From Streptomyces sp. GESEQ-35 (GTDB lineage Bacteria > Actinomycetota > Actinomycetes > Streptomycetales > Streptomycetaceae), in NCBI RefSeq assembly GCF_017948485.1, contig NZ_JAFFSX010000010.1, forward strand, positions 62,001 to 126,000: a DNA stretch of 64,000 nucleotides. Reading direction: 5' to 3'. Both the position numbers and the translations under genes were made by a program. The notes below the pieces were generated by a model, which did not search any database, was not told the origin of the DNA, and was given only the letters and a program-made list of their open reading frames with translations. Positions 8,101-15,648 of the stretch are shown in pieces (the stretch's first letter is position 1; each line of letters begins with the position of its first letter).

Positions 8101-8120
8101 TGTGTCAAATAGTTTGGATG
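8101..8120. promoter_or_regulatory. Relic operator between broken tetR and SnoaL genes
   Basis: CAAA-TAG-TTTG (8106-8116) lies in an AT-rich patch between the divergent broken genes. TTGACA, read on the minus strand, overlaps it. It resembles the TCAAAT-type half-sites at 6517, but with a shorter spacer. Confidence 0.35.
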
Positions 8121-8132
8121 GCGGGAGCCGAT

Positions 8133-8551
8133 ATGTCTTCCCATTCTGCGATCTCACCCCAGGAAGTCGCCGACCGGCTGGCCATCCGCGAGCTGATCGA
8201 CGCCTACGCGCACTGCGCGGACCGTAGGGACGCCAAGGGGCAGATGGCGCCGAGCCGACCCAGGAGTTGCACGGACGCGAGGCCCTCGCGCCGGTGTTCG
8301 ACAACCTGAACACGTACAAGGCCACCACTCACTTCAACGGCCAGAGCACCCTGTCCCTCGACGGGGATCGGGCCGGCGGTGAGACCTACTGCCTGGCGCA
8401 CCACATCTCGTTCGGCACGGACGCCGAGCGCACGATCATGATCGCGTCTATCCGCTATCTCGATCAGTTCGTCAAGCGGAGCGGCGACTGGTTCTTCGCC
8501 GAGCGTCGGCTGCTTGTCGACTGGACCGAAACCCGCCCCTGCGCACCCTGA
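8133..8551 (+). pseudogene. Broken SnoaL/NTF2-like protein gene (relic 2)
   Basis: It starts at ATG 8133 (MSSHSAISPQEVADRLAIRE, then LIDAYAHCADRRDAKGQMA). At about 8247-8252 the frame jumps, and the domain continues in another frame as EPTQELHGREALAPVFDNLN through WFFAERRLLVDWTE, ending with the stop at 8549-8551. Compared with relic 1, the stretch equivalent to LFTEDAHVVVHMDARDP is missing: about 50 bp, not a multiple of three. Everything after the deletion is well preserved, so the loss is recent. It was probably the target of the adjacent, also broken, TetR gene. Confidence 0.75.
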
Positions 8552-8737
8552 GCACCTGGAAAGACCGACTCGAAGGCGGCGCGCGACCCCACCCGAGGCA
8601 CAGCGGCGCCTGTCCGTAGGACCAGGGCGAAGGGCAAGCGGTACTACGACTGGGCCGCCGCCCGAGTTCCCTCCGTGGCCGAGCAACGAAGCTCTACGTC
8701 GGACAAGGGCCCACTGGCTGTCGCCCTGGCCTCGGCT

Positions 8738-9139
8738 TTACGCCTCGTGCTGCAACAGCCATTCCTTCTCTTGACCCGGGTCGGGCAGGACCTGGCCGGC
8801 TATTACAGCGGAACGAGCGGGACTGTCCTGGATCACCACCAGGATGCGGTGCTCTGCTATCCCAGTGATGCGGGAAGCGGCGGCGGACAGCTCGAGGGCC
8901 AAGCGGGTCGTCTCCTCCTGCGGGTGGCCTCGGCGTGCCCAGCCGCCGATCAGGAGTGGCGCCCCGGGTTCTCCACCGACGTAGACGCTTTCCTGAGGCA
9001 GTTCGGAGAAGAGCACGTTGACGTAGGCGGGCGGGACGTGGTTGATCTCCGCATGGATCCGGGCGATCTCGGCGGCCAGGGCGCCCTTGGCACCGGCCCT
9101 CAGAGTTCCCTGAGCGGTGGTGCAGGTGTAGATGGGCAC
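8738..9139 (-). CDS. Tautomerase-superfamily protein, cis-CaaD-like (copy A)
   Basis: A 133-aa protein with Pro directly after the initiator residue, the general base of the 4-OT/MIF tautomerase superfamily. Length and sequence pattern (PIYTC...IARIHAEINHVPPAYVN...GGWARRGH...VLPDPGQEKEW) match the cis-3-chloroacrylate dehalogenase branch, not 62-residue 4-OT. By recalled alignment, His28 and Arg70 of cis-CaaD are kept, Arg73 is His, and the Tyr103 and Glu114 positions are Val and Ile. Dehalogenation is therefore unlikely and a promiscuous tautomerase or hydratase is more plausible. GTG start with AGGAG at proper spacing. It follows the acetoacetate decarboxylase-family gene. A paralogue of the same length is at 11033-11434. 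Confidence 0.8.
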   Translation of the reverse strand: MPIYTCTTAQGTLRAGAKGALAAEIARIHAEINHVPPAYVNVLFSELPQESVYVGGEPGAPLLIGGWARRGHPQEETTRLALELSAAASRITGIAEHRILVVIQDSPARSAVIAGQVLPDPGQEKEWLLQHEA

Positions 9140-9169
9140 GTCGACTCCTGAGCTGTGAGACCTGTGGGC

Positions 9170-9194
9170 GTGCCCCCAAGGCATCGGGGGGCAC
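9170..9194 (-). terminator. Hairpin after the ADC-family gene
   Basis: GTGCCCCC (9170-9177) and GGGGGCAC (9187-9194) pair perfectly over a 9-base loop, between the ADC-family stop and the tautomerase start. There is no U tract. It could be a weak terminator or a processing hairpin, giving separate expression levels. Confidence 0.5.
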
Positions 9195-9279
9195 GGCTGC
9201 GTTGGCGATGGTTCGTGGTGGAGGAGGGATCCCGCGGCGTGAGGGCTGGCTGCAGCGCCCTCGCGGTGTGCGGGGTGGG

Positions 9280-10077
9280 TTAGTTGCTGCCGTCGGCGAG
9301 GGTCTTGAGGTCGGTGACGGTGTAGGCGAGATCGAAGTGGAATCCCTTGCCGGTGCGCTGGATGGGCAGGTCGGCGAGTTCCTCGCCGTGGGCGGGGAGG
9401 AAGGCGAGGTCGGCGGTGCCGACCCAGGCGTCGCTGATGGCGGTGTTGTCCAGGACGGACATGACCAGTTCGTGGACGGCGGGCTTGTCGTGTTGTCCGG
9501 CGGCCAGGCGGGGGAAGTGGCGGAGGTTGACCACGGGGCGGTTCATCAGAGCCGCGGGGTCGGGGACCGGCTGCTCCAAGGTGATCTTGGCTTCGGCGAT
9601 GCGCTGTCCGGTGGCGGAGGCGGTGGCGGCGAACTGCCCGCCCTCGCCGAGGGCCGGGGTGCCGGGGCCGCCAACGGAGTAGGCGCGGGTCTGGTGGACG
9701 GCGCCGAGCTTCTTGGGGAAGCCCTGGACCCAGCCGCGGGCCATGGCGGAGTCGTTGTCGACGTAGATGTAGGGGCACCAGGCCACGGGCGTGTCGTTGT
9801 AGTGCGCGTCCAGGGTGATCAGGAACTCCCGGTACTGCGAGCGTGCGGGGTCCAGGTACTCCAGGCCGGTGGAGGAGTACTGCCAGTCGATGAACATCGC
9901 GACGCCGCGGCCGGCGGAGTCCGGGTCGGGCGTCAGGCCCTCAGGCAGGGTCGCGGCGGCGGCGGCCGGGTCGGTGAAGAATTCCACGCCCACCACGGTG
10001 CCGGCGTAGTGCCACGGCGGAGCGGGCGCCAGATTTGCGATACCGCGCGGAGACAGAGGGACGGTGTAGCCCTTCAT
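9280..10077 (-). CDS. Acetoacetate decarboxylase-family enzyme
   Basis: A 265-aa cytoplasmic enzyme. GWVQGFPKKLGA at residues ~115-125 is the Schiff-base motif of acetoacetate decarboxylase, with Lys122-Lys123 matching the catalytic Lys115-Lys116 pair of the clostridial enzyme. The family decarboxylates beta-keto acids, and some members instead catalyse aldol/dehydration chemistry through the same lysine. A consensus AAGGAG lies 8 nt before the ATG at 10077, which excludes the longer frame starting inside the operator. It is transcribed divergently from the TetR at 10192 with operators in between. The next gene downstream is tautomerase copy A, which could act on the enol product. Substrate not known. 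Confidence 0.85.
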   Translation of the reverse strand: MKGYTVPLSPRGIANLAPAPPWHYAGTVVGVEFFTDPAAAAATLPEGLTPDPDSAGRGVAMFIDWQYSSTGLEYLDPARSQYREFLITLDAHYNDTPVAWCPYIYVDNDSAMARGWVQGFPKKLGAVHQTRAYSVGGPGTPALGEGGQFAATASATGQRIAEAKITLEQPVPDPAALMNRPVVNLRHFPRLAAGQHDKPAVHELVMSVLDNTAISDAWVGTADLAFLPAHGEELADLPIQRTGKGFHFDLAYTVTDLKTLADGSN

Positions 10078-10104
10078 GACACGAACTCCTTCGAGAAGGT
10101 CAGA

Positions 10105-10128
10105 GTGAAACGATACGTAGCGTTTCAC
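10105..10128. promoter_or_regulatory. TetR operator upstream of the ADC-family gene
   Basis: GTGAAACG-ATACGTAG-CGTTTCAC is a perfect 8-bp inverted repeat. Its core AAACGATACGTAGCGTTT matches the second site at 10168-10186 (AAACGATCCGTATCGTTC) at 15 of 18 positions. Confidence 0.75.
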
Positions 10129-10154
10129 TCGCTTGAACGCGACAGTAGCACGCC

Positions 10155-10191
10155 TTGACCCAAGAACGAAACGATCCGTATCGTTCTAGTC
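10155..10191 (+). promoter_or_regulatory. Promoter and operator of the tetR gene, leaderless start
   Basis: TTGACC (10155-10160) and TATCGT (10179-10184), 18 bp apart, resemble -35 and -10 boxes and would place the transcript start at or next to the ATG at 10192. No Shine-Dalgarno is present, so translation is probably leaderless. The palindrome AACGAT-CCGT-ATCGTT (10170-10185) overlaps the spacer and -10, as expected for autorepression. Confidence 0.6.
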
Positions 10192-10818
10192 ATGGCACTA
10201 GTCTTCTCGTCAGGTTCGGTGACCGGTGGGCCGCGTTCTGCTTCAAAGATCCTTGACGCGGCACGGGATGTCCTGTCGGGACAGGGATACGCGGCGCTGA
10301 CCATCGAAGCCGTTGCGGCGGCCGCGGGCGTCGGCAAATCGACCATCTATCGCTGGTGGCCCAGCAAGGAGGCGCTTGTCGCCGACGCGCTCGCCCAGAT
10401 CTTCCGCGCCGAGGAGATCCCCGATCTGGGCGACACACACGCCGAACTGCGCTGCGCCGTCGACATGACCATCGACAACTACGCCAACGAGGACATGGCC
10501 GCCTCGCTGCCCGCACTCGCCGCCGGCCTCCTCCCTCACCCCGAACTCTTGGCTCGGTTCCGGGAGGCTTTCTTGCACCGCAAGCGCGAGAACATCGCCG
10601 CCGCGCTGCACCGCGGAATCCAACGCGGAGACCTGCCCGACGATCTCGACACCGACCTCGTCCAGGACATATGGGCCGGCACCATCCTCTACCGACGACT
10701 CATGATCGGCTCCCCCCTCGACGCCGACCTCGCCGAACACCTCGTCCAACTCGTCACCAACCGTCCGCCGCTGCTCCCTCATCGTGGAGCGGGGGCGCGT
10801 GCAGTTACGGACCCGTGA
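10192..10818 (+). CDS. TetR/AcrR family regulator, divergent from the ADC-family gene
   Basis: A 208-aa regulator. The N-terminal HTH domain spans residues ~17-63 (ASKILDAARDVLSGQGYAAL, then IEAVAAAAGVGKSTIYRWWP). This is the TIYRWWPSKEAL variant common in repressors of metabolic or efflux genes. The C-terminal domain is of the TetR_C_16 kind (AGLLPHPELLARFREAFLHR; AGTILYRRLMIG). Two matching palindromes in the 114-bp divergent region support control of both itself and the ADC-family/tautomerase genes. It is convergent with tautomerase copy B. Confidence 0.88.
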   Translation: MALVFSSGSVTGGPRSASKILDAARDVLSGQGYAALTIEAVAAAAGVGKSTIYRWWPSKEALVADALAQIFRAEEIPDLGDTHAELRCAVDMTIDNYANEDMAASLPALAAGLLPHPELLARFREAFLHRKRENIAAALHRGIQRGDLPDDLDTDLVQDIWAGTILYRRLMIGSPLDADLAEHLVQLVTNRPPLLPHRGAGARAVTDP

Positions 10819-10996
10819 AACGGGCTGCGTGCAGGAGTTCGGAAGAAAGGTTCAGGCTGAGGCCAGAGTCTCCGGTGTCTTTCACCAGTTGCACCGCTGC
10901 TGCTGGCGGAGCTGCACGCGGCCGACGAGTTGGACTGGTCGCGGGCCTGCGTGGATGCCCCTCACAGCCGCGCGGCGAAGGGGCGAAAGCCCCCGT

Positions 10997-11014
10997 CGCC
11001 GGTAGCTACCGGCG
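10997..11014. repeat. Perfect 18-bp palindrome between convergent genes
   Basis: CGCCGGTAGCTACCGGCG is a loop-less perfect palindrome located 19 bases beyond the stop of tautomerase B and 178 beyond the TetR stop. Its position between convergent genes suggests a bidirectional transcription end or a protein-binding site. Confidence 0.5.
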
Positions 11015-11032
11015 TGCCAATAGGCCGACCGT

Positions 11033-11434
11033 TCAAGCCTCGGTCTGGCGCAACCACTCGCTTTCCTTGCCCGGTTCGGGCAGCACCCGACCGCCTTCGA
11101 CAGCGGACCGGGCGGGACCGTCCTGGAGCACCACCATGATCTGGCTTTCGTCCACGCCGGAGATCCGTGCGGTCGCAGAAGACAGTTCCTGGGCCAGTCT
11201 TGTCGCCTCCTCTTGAGGGTGGCCTCGCCGTACCCAGCCGGTGAGGATCAACGGTGTCGCCGGTTGTCCGCCTGCGAAGACACTGTCCGGAGGCAACTCG
11301 GAGAAGACCACGTTGACGTAGGCCGGTGGCACATGGTTGATGTCCGCGTGAATCCGGGTGATCTCGGCTGCCAGCAGAGCCTTCAACTCGCTGGTCAGAG
11401 ATCCCTGGGCCGCCGTGCAGGTGTAGATGGGCAT
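11033..11434 (-). CDS. Tautomerase-superfamily protein, cis-CaaD-like (copy B)
   Basis: 133 residues, exactly as long as copy A (8738-9139) and aligned without gaps: PIYTCTAAQGSL, ITRIHADINHVPPAYVNVVF, GWVRRGHPQEEATRL, VLPEPGKESEW. The N-terminal Pro is present after Met. Unlike copy A, it retains a Glu at the position of cis-CaaD Glu114 (AVEGGRVL versus AVIAGQVL), while the Tyr103 position is Val in both. The two copies may therefore have diverged in chemistry. GAGGAG lies 7 bases before the ATG at 11434. It follows the SDR gene on the same strand, 157 bp away, so it may be expressed with the SDR. Confidence 0.8.
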   Translation of the reverse strand: MPIYTCTAAQGSLTSELKALLAAEITRIHADINHVPPAYVNVVFSELPPDSVFAGGQPATPLILTGWVRRGHPQEEATRLAQELSSATARISGVDESQIMVVLQDGPARSAVEGGRVLPEPGKESEWLRQTEA

Positions 11435-11591
11435 TTTGACTCCTCAACTGTCCGGGGCGGCGCGGCTGTAAGGTTTCCGGCCGCTGCTGCCACTGGAGCT
11501 GGCCGTCCTCGATGTGATCCCCACAGGTGGCGACGGCGTCGCCGCAGTCCGCGCGAAGCCCGCGGTACGCGGCGTTGACCCTGAACCCCTG

Positions 11592-12353
11592 CTAGAAGCC
11601 TCGGCGTACGCCCCCGTCGATCGACAGCATCACGCCTGTCAGATACGACGCGGCGGGCGAGAGCAGGAAGGCGGCGCTCCGGCCGAACTCGTCCGGGGTT
11701 CCGTACCGGCGCAGGGGGACGTCGGCAGTCGCACGCTCGCGGGTGGCGTCTGCGTCTTCAGCCCGGTCGTAGAGTTCGCGCACCCAGTCGGTTTCGATGT
11801 GGGCGGGCACGAGGCCGACGGCACGGATGCCCTGCGGGCCCAGCTCGTTCGCGAGATTCTTGGCGTAGCCGGCCAGGCCCGGCCTGAAGGCATTGGAGAT
11901 CGCCAGGCTGGGAATCGGCTCGTACACGGAGGTGGAAAGGACGAAACCGATGACACCTCCCTCGCCCAACTCCACCGCGACGGCACGGGACAGCCGCACC
12001 GCACCGAGGAAGACCGTCTCGAAGGCGGCGCGCCACTGGTCGTCGTCGATGGTGTCCGACGTACCTGTCGGCGGCCCGCCGACGCTGACGAGCACCCCGT
12101 CCAGTCGCTTGAAGGCATCACGGGCCGCAGCGATCAGCCGTTCCGGAGCCCCGGCGTCGGCGTTGTCGGCCACGACGCCGACTACCTGCCCCGTGCCGCC
12201 GAGTTCCTCCTCGGCCGCGGCCACCGACTTCTCGCTGCGGCCACTGACCACCACCCTTGCGCCCTCCGCCACCAGCTCGCGTGCGGCGGCCCTGCCCAAC
12301 CCGCGGGTGCCACCGGTGACGATGTACACCCGGTCCTTCAGTCCCAAGTCCAT
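11592..12353 (-). CDS. SDR-family oxidoreductase with altered catalytic triad
   Basis: A 253-aa short-chain dehydrogenase/reductase. The TGGTRGLG nucleotide-binding motif is at residues 13-20, and the C-terminal YLTGVMLSIDGG is typical of FabG-like members. The active-site region reads LAISNAFRPGLAGYAKNLAN. Aligned on the invariant G-x-x-K after it, the catalytic Tyr of YxxxK is Ser or Asn and the Lys is Arg. A subgroup of SDRs with LALSNxLR in this place is known, so this is not necessarily decay, but standard Tyr-Lys acid-base catalysis cannot operate. AGGA precedes the ATG. It lies between the lactate monooxygenase-like gene and tautomerase B on the same strand. Confidence 0.85.
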   Translation of the reverse strand: MDLGLKDRVYIVTGGTRGLGRAAARELVAEGARVVVSGRSEKSVAAAEEELGGTGQVVGVVADNADAGAPERLIAAARDAFKRLDGVLVSVGGPPTGTSDTIDDDQWRAAFETVFLGAVRLSRAVAVELGEGGVIGFVLSTSVYEPIPSLAISNAFRPGLAGYAKNLANELGPQGIRAVGLVPAHIETDWVRELYDRAEDADATRERATADVPLRRYGTPDEFGRSAAFLLSPAASYLTGVMLSIDGGVRRGF

Positions 12354-12425
12354 GACTACTGTCCTTGCTTCGTGAGTTCGAACCGGTCATCCGTTAGAGC
12401 TTCGGCACCCGTCAGACCGCGGGTG

Positions 12426-13586
12426 TCAGGTGAGGCGGCGGAGGGCGTCGGGGGTGAGGTCGGCGAGGGTGGGGTAGCCGTCGACGGCCATGATCAAGTC
12501 GGCTTCGGCGAGCAGGGCCCGTAGGACGTGGACGATGCCGGCTTCGCCGCCGTAGGCGAGGCCGTACGCGTAGGGGCGGCCTACACCGACGGCTGTGGCG
12601 CCCAGGGCGACGGCCTTGACGATGTCCGCTCCCGTGCGGACACCGGAGTCGAACAGGACCGGCATGCCGTCGGCGGCCTCGACCATGGCGGGCAGAGCGT
12701 CGAGGGCGGGCAGGCCGCCGTTTGCCTGGCGTCCGCCGTGGTTGGAGCAGTAGACGCCGTCCACGCCGCCGTCCTTGGCGCGGCGGACGTCCTCGGGGTG
12801 GCAGATGCCCTTGAGGATCAGCGGCAGGTCGGTGATCGAGCGCAACCAGGGCAGGTCGTCCCAGGTGAGCGGGTTGCCGAAGATCCGCACCCACTCGGCG
12901 ACCGCGGCCTTCGGGTCATCCTCCGGGCTCTTGGTGAGGCGGGAGCGGAAGACGGGGTCGCTGGTGTAGTTGGCCAGGCAGTTCCCGCGTAGCTGGGGGA
13001 AGTTGCTGGTGGTCAGGTCGCGGGGGCGCCAGCCGGTGATCCAGGTGTCCAGGGTGACCACAATGCCCTTGAACCCGGCCTTCTCGGCACGGTGGATCAG
13101 GCTCTCGGCCAGCTCCCGCTCGGTAGGGGTGTAGAGCTGGAAGAAGCCCGGGGTGTCGGCGAGCTCGGCGGCGACCTGTTCCAGTGGATCGTTGGTCAGC
13201 GTGGAGGCGATCATCGGCACACCGGTGCGGGCGGCGGCGCGTGCAGTGGCGAGATCGCCGTGGCCGTCCTGCGCGCACAGTCCGATGACGCCGACCGGAG
13301 CCATGAACAGCGGTGAGGGCAGGTGTATCCCGAACACGTCGACGGACAGGTCCCGGGCTGTGGCGCCCACCATCATGCGCGGGATGAGGCCCCAGCGTTC
13401 GAACGCGGTGACGTTGGCCCGCTGGGTCCGCTCGTCGCCGGCGCCGCCCGCGACGTAGGAGCGGACCGAGGCGGGCATCGATGCCTGAGCCAGCGGCTCC
13501 AACTCGTCGTAGGTCATCGGGAAGCGCGGTACCACCCCGCGCAGCCCGTCCTTGTAGATCTCGTCCTGATAGGTGCCGTAAGCCAT
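12426..13586 (-). CDS. FMN-dependent alpha-hydroxy acid oxidase, lactate 2-monooxygenase-like
   Basis: 386 aa, a TIM-barrel flavoprotein. CSNHGGRQANGGLPALDALP contains the catalytic His (His283) and an FMN/substrate arginine. TLDTWITGWRPRDL and GVGRPYAYGLAYGG are phosphate-binding parts. The start (YQDEIYKDGLRGVVP...SYVAGGAGDERTQRANV) and the NFPQLRGNCLANY loop resemble mycobacterial lactate 2-monooxygenase more than glycolate oxidase or mandelate dehydrogenase. That enzyme converts L-lactate and O2 to acetate and CO2 by not releasing pyruvate. The genetic link to benzoylformate decarboxylase upstream suggests an aryl hydroxy acid such as mandelate as an alternative substrate. GGAGG lies 8 nt before the ATG at 13586. 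Confidence 0.88.
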   Translation of the reverse strand: MAYGTYQDEIYKDGLRGVVPRFPMTYDELEPLAQASMPASVRSYVAGGAGDERTQRANVTAFERWGLIPRMMVGATARDLSVDVFGIHLPSPLFMAPVGVIGLCAQDGHGDLATARAAARTGVPMIASTLTNDPLEQVAAELADTPGFFQLYTPTERELAESLIHRAEKAGFKGIVVTLDTWITGWRPRDLTTSNFPQLRGNCLANYTSDPVFRSRLTKSPEDDPKAAVAEWVRIFGNPLTWDDLPWLRSITDLPLILKGICHPEDVRRAKDGGVDGVYCSNHGGRQANGGLPALDALPAMVEAADGMPVLFDSGVRTGADIVKAVALGATAVGVGRPYAYGLAYGGEAGIVHVLRALLAEADLIMAVDGYPTLADLTPDALRRLT

Positions 13587-13704
13587 GATCCGGACCTCCT
13601 TCACGCCCGCCGGGTTCGCTCCGTGCCCGCGTCTGTTCGAGCACATGGGCATGGCCTTCGTCGTGATCGGCTGTGCTCCGTCAGCCACCGCCCAGGTTGC
13701 CCAG

Positions 13705-13744
13705 GCAGTGCTCCGATGCCCGCCGACAGGCATCGGGGCACTGC
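13705..13744 (-). terminator. Long hairpin between mdlC and the hydroxy acid oxidase gene
   Basis: GCAGTGCTCCGATGCC (13705-13720) pairs with GGCATCGGGGCACTGC (13729-13744) over an 8-base loop, giving 16-bp arms with a single G-U or A-C position. It lies 60 bases beyond the mdlC stop. A terminator here means the oxidase gene probably has its own promoter in 13587-13704. Confidence 0.7.
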
Positions 13745-13804
13745 TGTCGAGCCCACCGAGACCCAGGCGTGGAAGATGCACGCCACCTTCACGCTCGACC
13801 AGCG

Positions 13805-15415
13805 CTACAGCATGGCTGTCTGGGGCTGGGTGGAGACCACGATGACGGTGGTGGTTCCGGCGTCCAGGGCGGCGGTGAACTCCTTTTCGAGGGCTTCGGT
13901 GGTCTCCACCTCGACGGCCCGGCAGCCGTAGCCGCGGGCCAGGGAGGCGATGTCGATGCCGGGCAGATCGAGTCCTGGCACCCCAGGCGTCTCCTCCAGC
14001 ACCGCGAAGGACTTGAGGATGGAGTACTCGTGGTTGTGCATGACCACGTAGACGATCGGCAACTGGTGCTGGGCGGCCGTCCAGATGCCCTGCACGGAGT
14101 ACTGGAAGGAGCCGTCGCCGATCAGCCCGACCACCGGGCGGCTGACTCCGTTGGCGCGGTCGCCCAGAGCGACGCCGACGGCCGCCGGAGTGCCCCAGCC
14201 GATGCCACCGCTGGCCGTGGCGAAGAACGATCCGGACCGCACGGTGGGCAGCCACTCGATCTGCTGGGCCATGGTGGAGGTCGACTCGTTCACGATGACC
14301 GCGTCAGCAGGCTTGACCCTGCTCAGCGTTGAGTAGACCTCGGGCGGGGTCAGCGGGTTGTTGGGCGTTTGCGGGAGCTGGCGGGGCCGCGCCATAGGTT
14401 CGGGTGAGGTGCGGCCTGTGCCCTCCGCGACCAGGTCCACCAGCAGCTCGATGGCCGTTCGGGTGTCGCTGAGGAGGCTGTCGCCCATGCGCGCGTACGC
14501 GGCGACGGCGGGGTCGGCGGTGATGTGCAGCAGTTTGGTACCCGCCGGGAGGTATTCGCCGGGGACGTAGGGGTAGTAGCGGAAGACTTCGGCGCCGATC
14601 ACGATCACCAGGTCGTGTTCGGCCAGGTGGTCGCCGATGGTCTTCACGGACATCCCGAGCGGGCCGCGGAAGAGCGGGTGGTCCTCGGGGAAGGAGGCAC
14701 GGTCCAGCAGCGGGGAGCCGTAGACGGTCGCGCGGAGCTTCTCCGCCAGGGCGACCGCTGCGTCCCAGCCGCCGGCGCGGTCCACCTCGGGTCCGAAGAC
14801 CAGGGCGGGGCTGCGGCTGGCCGAGATGCGGTCGGCGAAGAGCCGTAGCCGCTCGATGTCGGGGGCGACCCGGTCGCTGATGGTGCGTGTCCGGGTGAAG
14901 CCGTCCAGCGGCTGGTTCCAGTCGTCCATCGGGATGGACAGGTAGACCGGTCCGGCCGGGGGCTGCAGGGCCACCGCGTAGGCGCGCAGGAAGGCTTCGG
15001 GGACGTCCTCGGCCCGGTAGGGCTCGTAGGACCACTTCACCCAGGGCTTGGGCAGCGTCGCGGCCTCGCGGTTGCCCAGGTAGGGCTCGCCGATCAGCAG
15101 TTCCCGGTGCTGCTGCCCTGAGGTGATGATGAGCGGGGTGTTCCCCCGGTAGGCGGCGACCAGGTTCCCCAGGGAGTTTCCCACCCCGGCGGAGGAGTGC
15201 AGGTTGACCAGTGCGGGGCGGCGGGTGACCTGGGCGAAGGCGTCGGCCATCGCGATGACCGACGCCTCCTGGAGCCCCAGGACGTAGTGGAAGTCGTCGG
15301 GGAATTCCTGCAGGAAGGTCTGCTCGGTCGATCCGGGATTCCCGAACATCGTGGTGAGTTGCAGGGAGCGCAGCAGGTCGTAAGTGACGCTGCGGACGGT
15401 GGAGTTCTCGGTCAT
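13805..15415 (-). CDS. mdlC: Benzoylformate decarboxylase (ThDP-dependent)
   Basis: A 536-aa ThDP enzyme that decarboxylates benzoylformate to benzaldehyde, the third step of the mandelate pathway. All four active-site residues known from the Pseudomonas putida enzyme are in context: Ser29 (FGNPGST), Glu50 (LGLQEAS), His73 (NLHSSAG) and a His near 284 (FPEDHPLFRG). The cofactor motif is GDGSFQYSV...VVMHNHEY. WVKWSYEPYRAEDVP also matches the family closely. The expected length is about 528. The start at 15415 (MTENSTVRS) has GAAGGG upstream. The open frame extends 165 nt further without a better site. It is divergent from the ubiX-like gene and followed by a strong hairpin. ThDP enzymes of this family are tetramers in the cytoplasm. 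Confidence 0.9.
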   Translation of the reverse strand: MTENSTVRSVTYDLLRSLQLTTMFGNPGSTEQTFLQEFPDDFHYVLGLQEASVIAMADAFAQVTRRPALVNLHSSAGVGNSLGNLVAAYRGNTPLIITSGQQHRELLIGEPYLGNREAATLPKPWVKWSYEPYRAEDVPEAFLRAYAVALQPPAGPVYLSIPMDDWNQPLDGFTRTRTISDRVAPDIERLRLFADRISASRSPALVFGPEVDRAGGWDAAVALAEKLRATVYGSPLLDRASFPEDHPLFRGPLGMSVKTIGDHLAEHDLVIVIGAEVFRYYPYVPGEYLPAGTKLLHITADPAVAAYARMGDSLLSDTRTAIELLVDLVAEGTGRTSPEPMARPRQLPQTPNNPLTPPEVYSTLSRVKPADAVIVNESTSTMAQQIEWLPTVRSGSFFATASGGIGWGTPAAVGVALGDRANGVSRPVVGLIGDGSFQYSVQGIWTAAQHQLPIVYVVMHNHEYSILKSFAVLEETPGVPGLDLPGIDIASLARGYGCRAVEVETTEALEKEFTAALDAGTTTVIVVSTQPQTAML

Positions 15416-15648
15416 GGTGGCGCCCTTCAGCCGTGCGAGAGCATCAACTGAGCGTGAAATTACGCCTGCGACGAGGGGTTCGGCTTCGGTCGATTGACTG
15501 CATCGGCTTGGGTCGATCGCTTTCCTGCCGGGGCCGCTCCTGTTCTTTTGAGTCATCTGACGCATGCGGAGCGACCCCACCCGGGCGTGGAATCAGCCGT
15601 AGACCATTTCCAGCCGAGGCGATCGGATACGGAAGGCGGCGGACGCCC
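15416..15648. promoter_or_regulatory. Divergent promoter region, mdlC / ubiX-like
   Basis: These 233 bases separate the divergent genes. GGTCGAT occurs twice in direct orientation (15488 and 15511, 23 bp apart, about two helical turns), which could mark a regulator site. GGAAGG at about 15631 serves the UbiX-like start. No regulator gene adjoins the region. The LAL at 17743-20601 is the nearest candidate. Confidence 0.4.

Noticed and set aside
15488..15517. Direct repeat GGTCGAT x2 as a defined operator of mdlC/ubiX
   Set aside because: Seven-base repeats are expected by chance in this composition, and there is no palindromic structure or adjacent regulator. Mentioned only as context.
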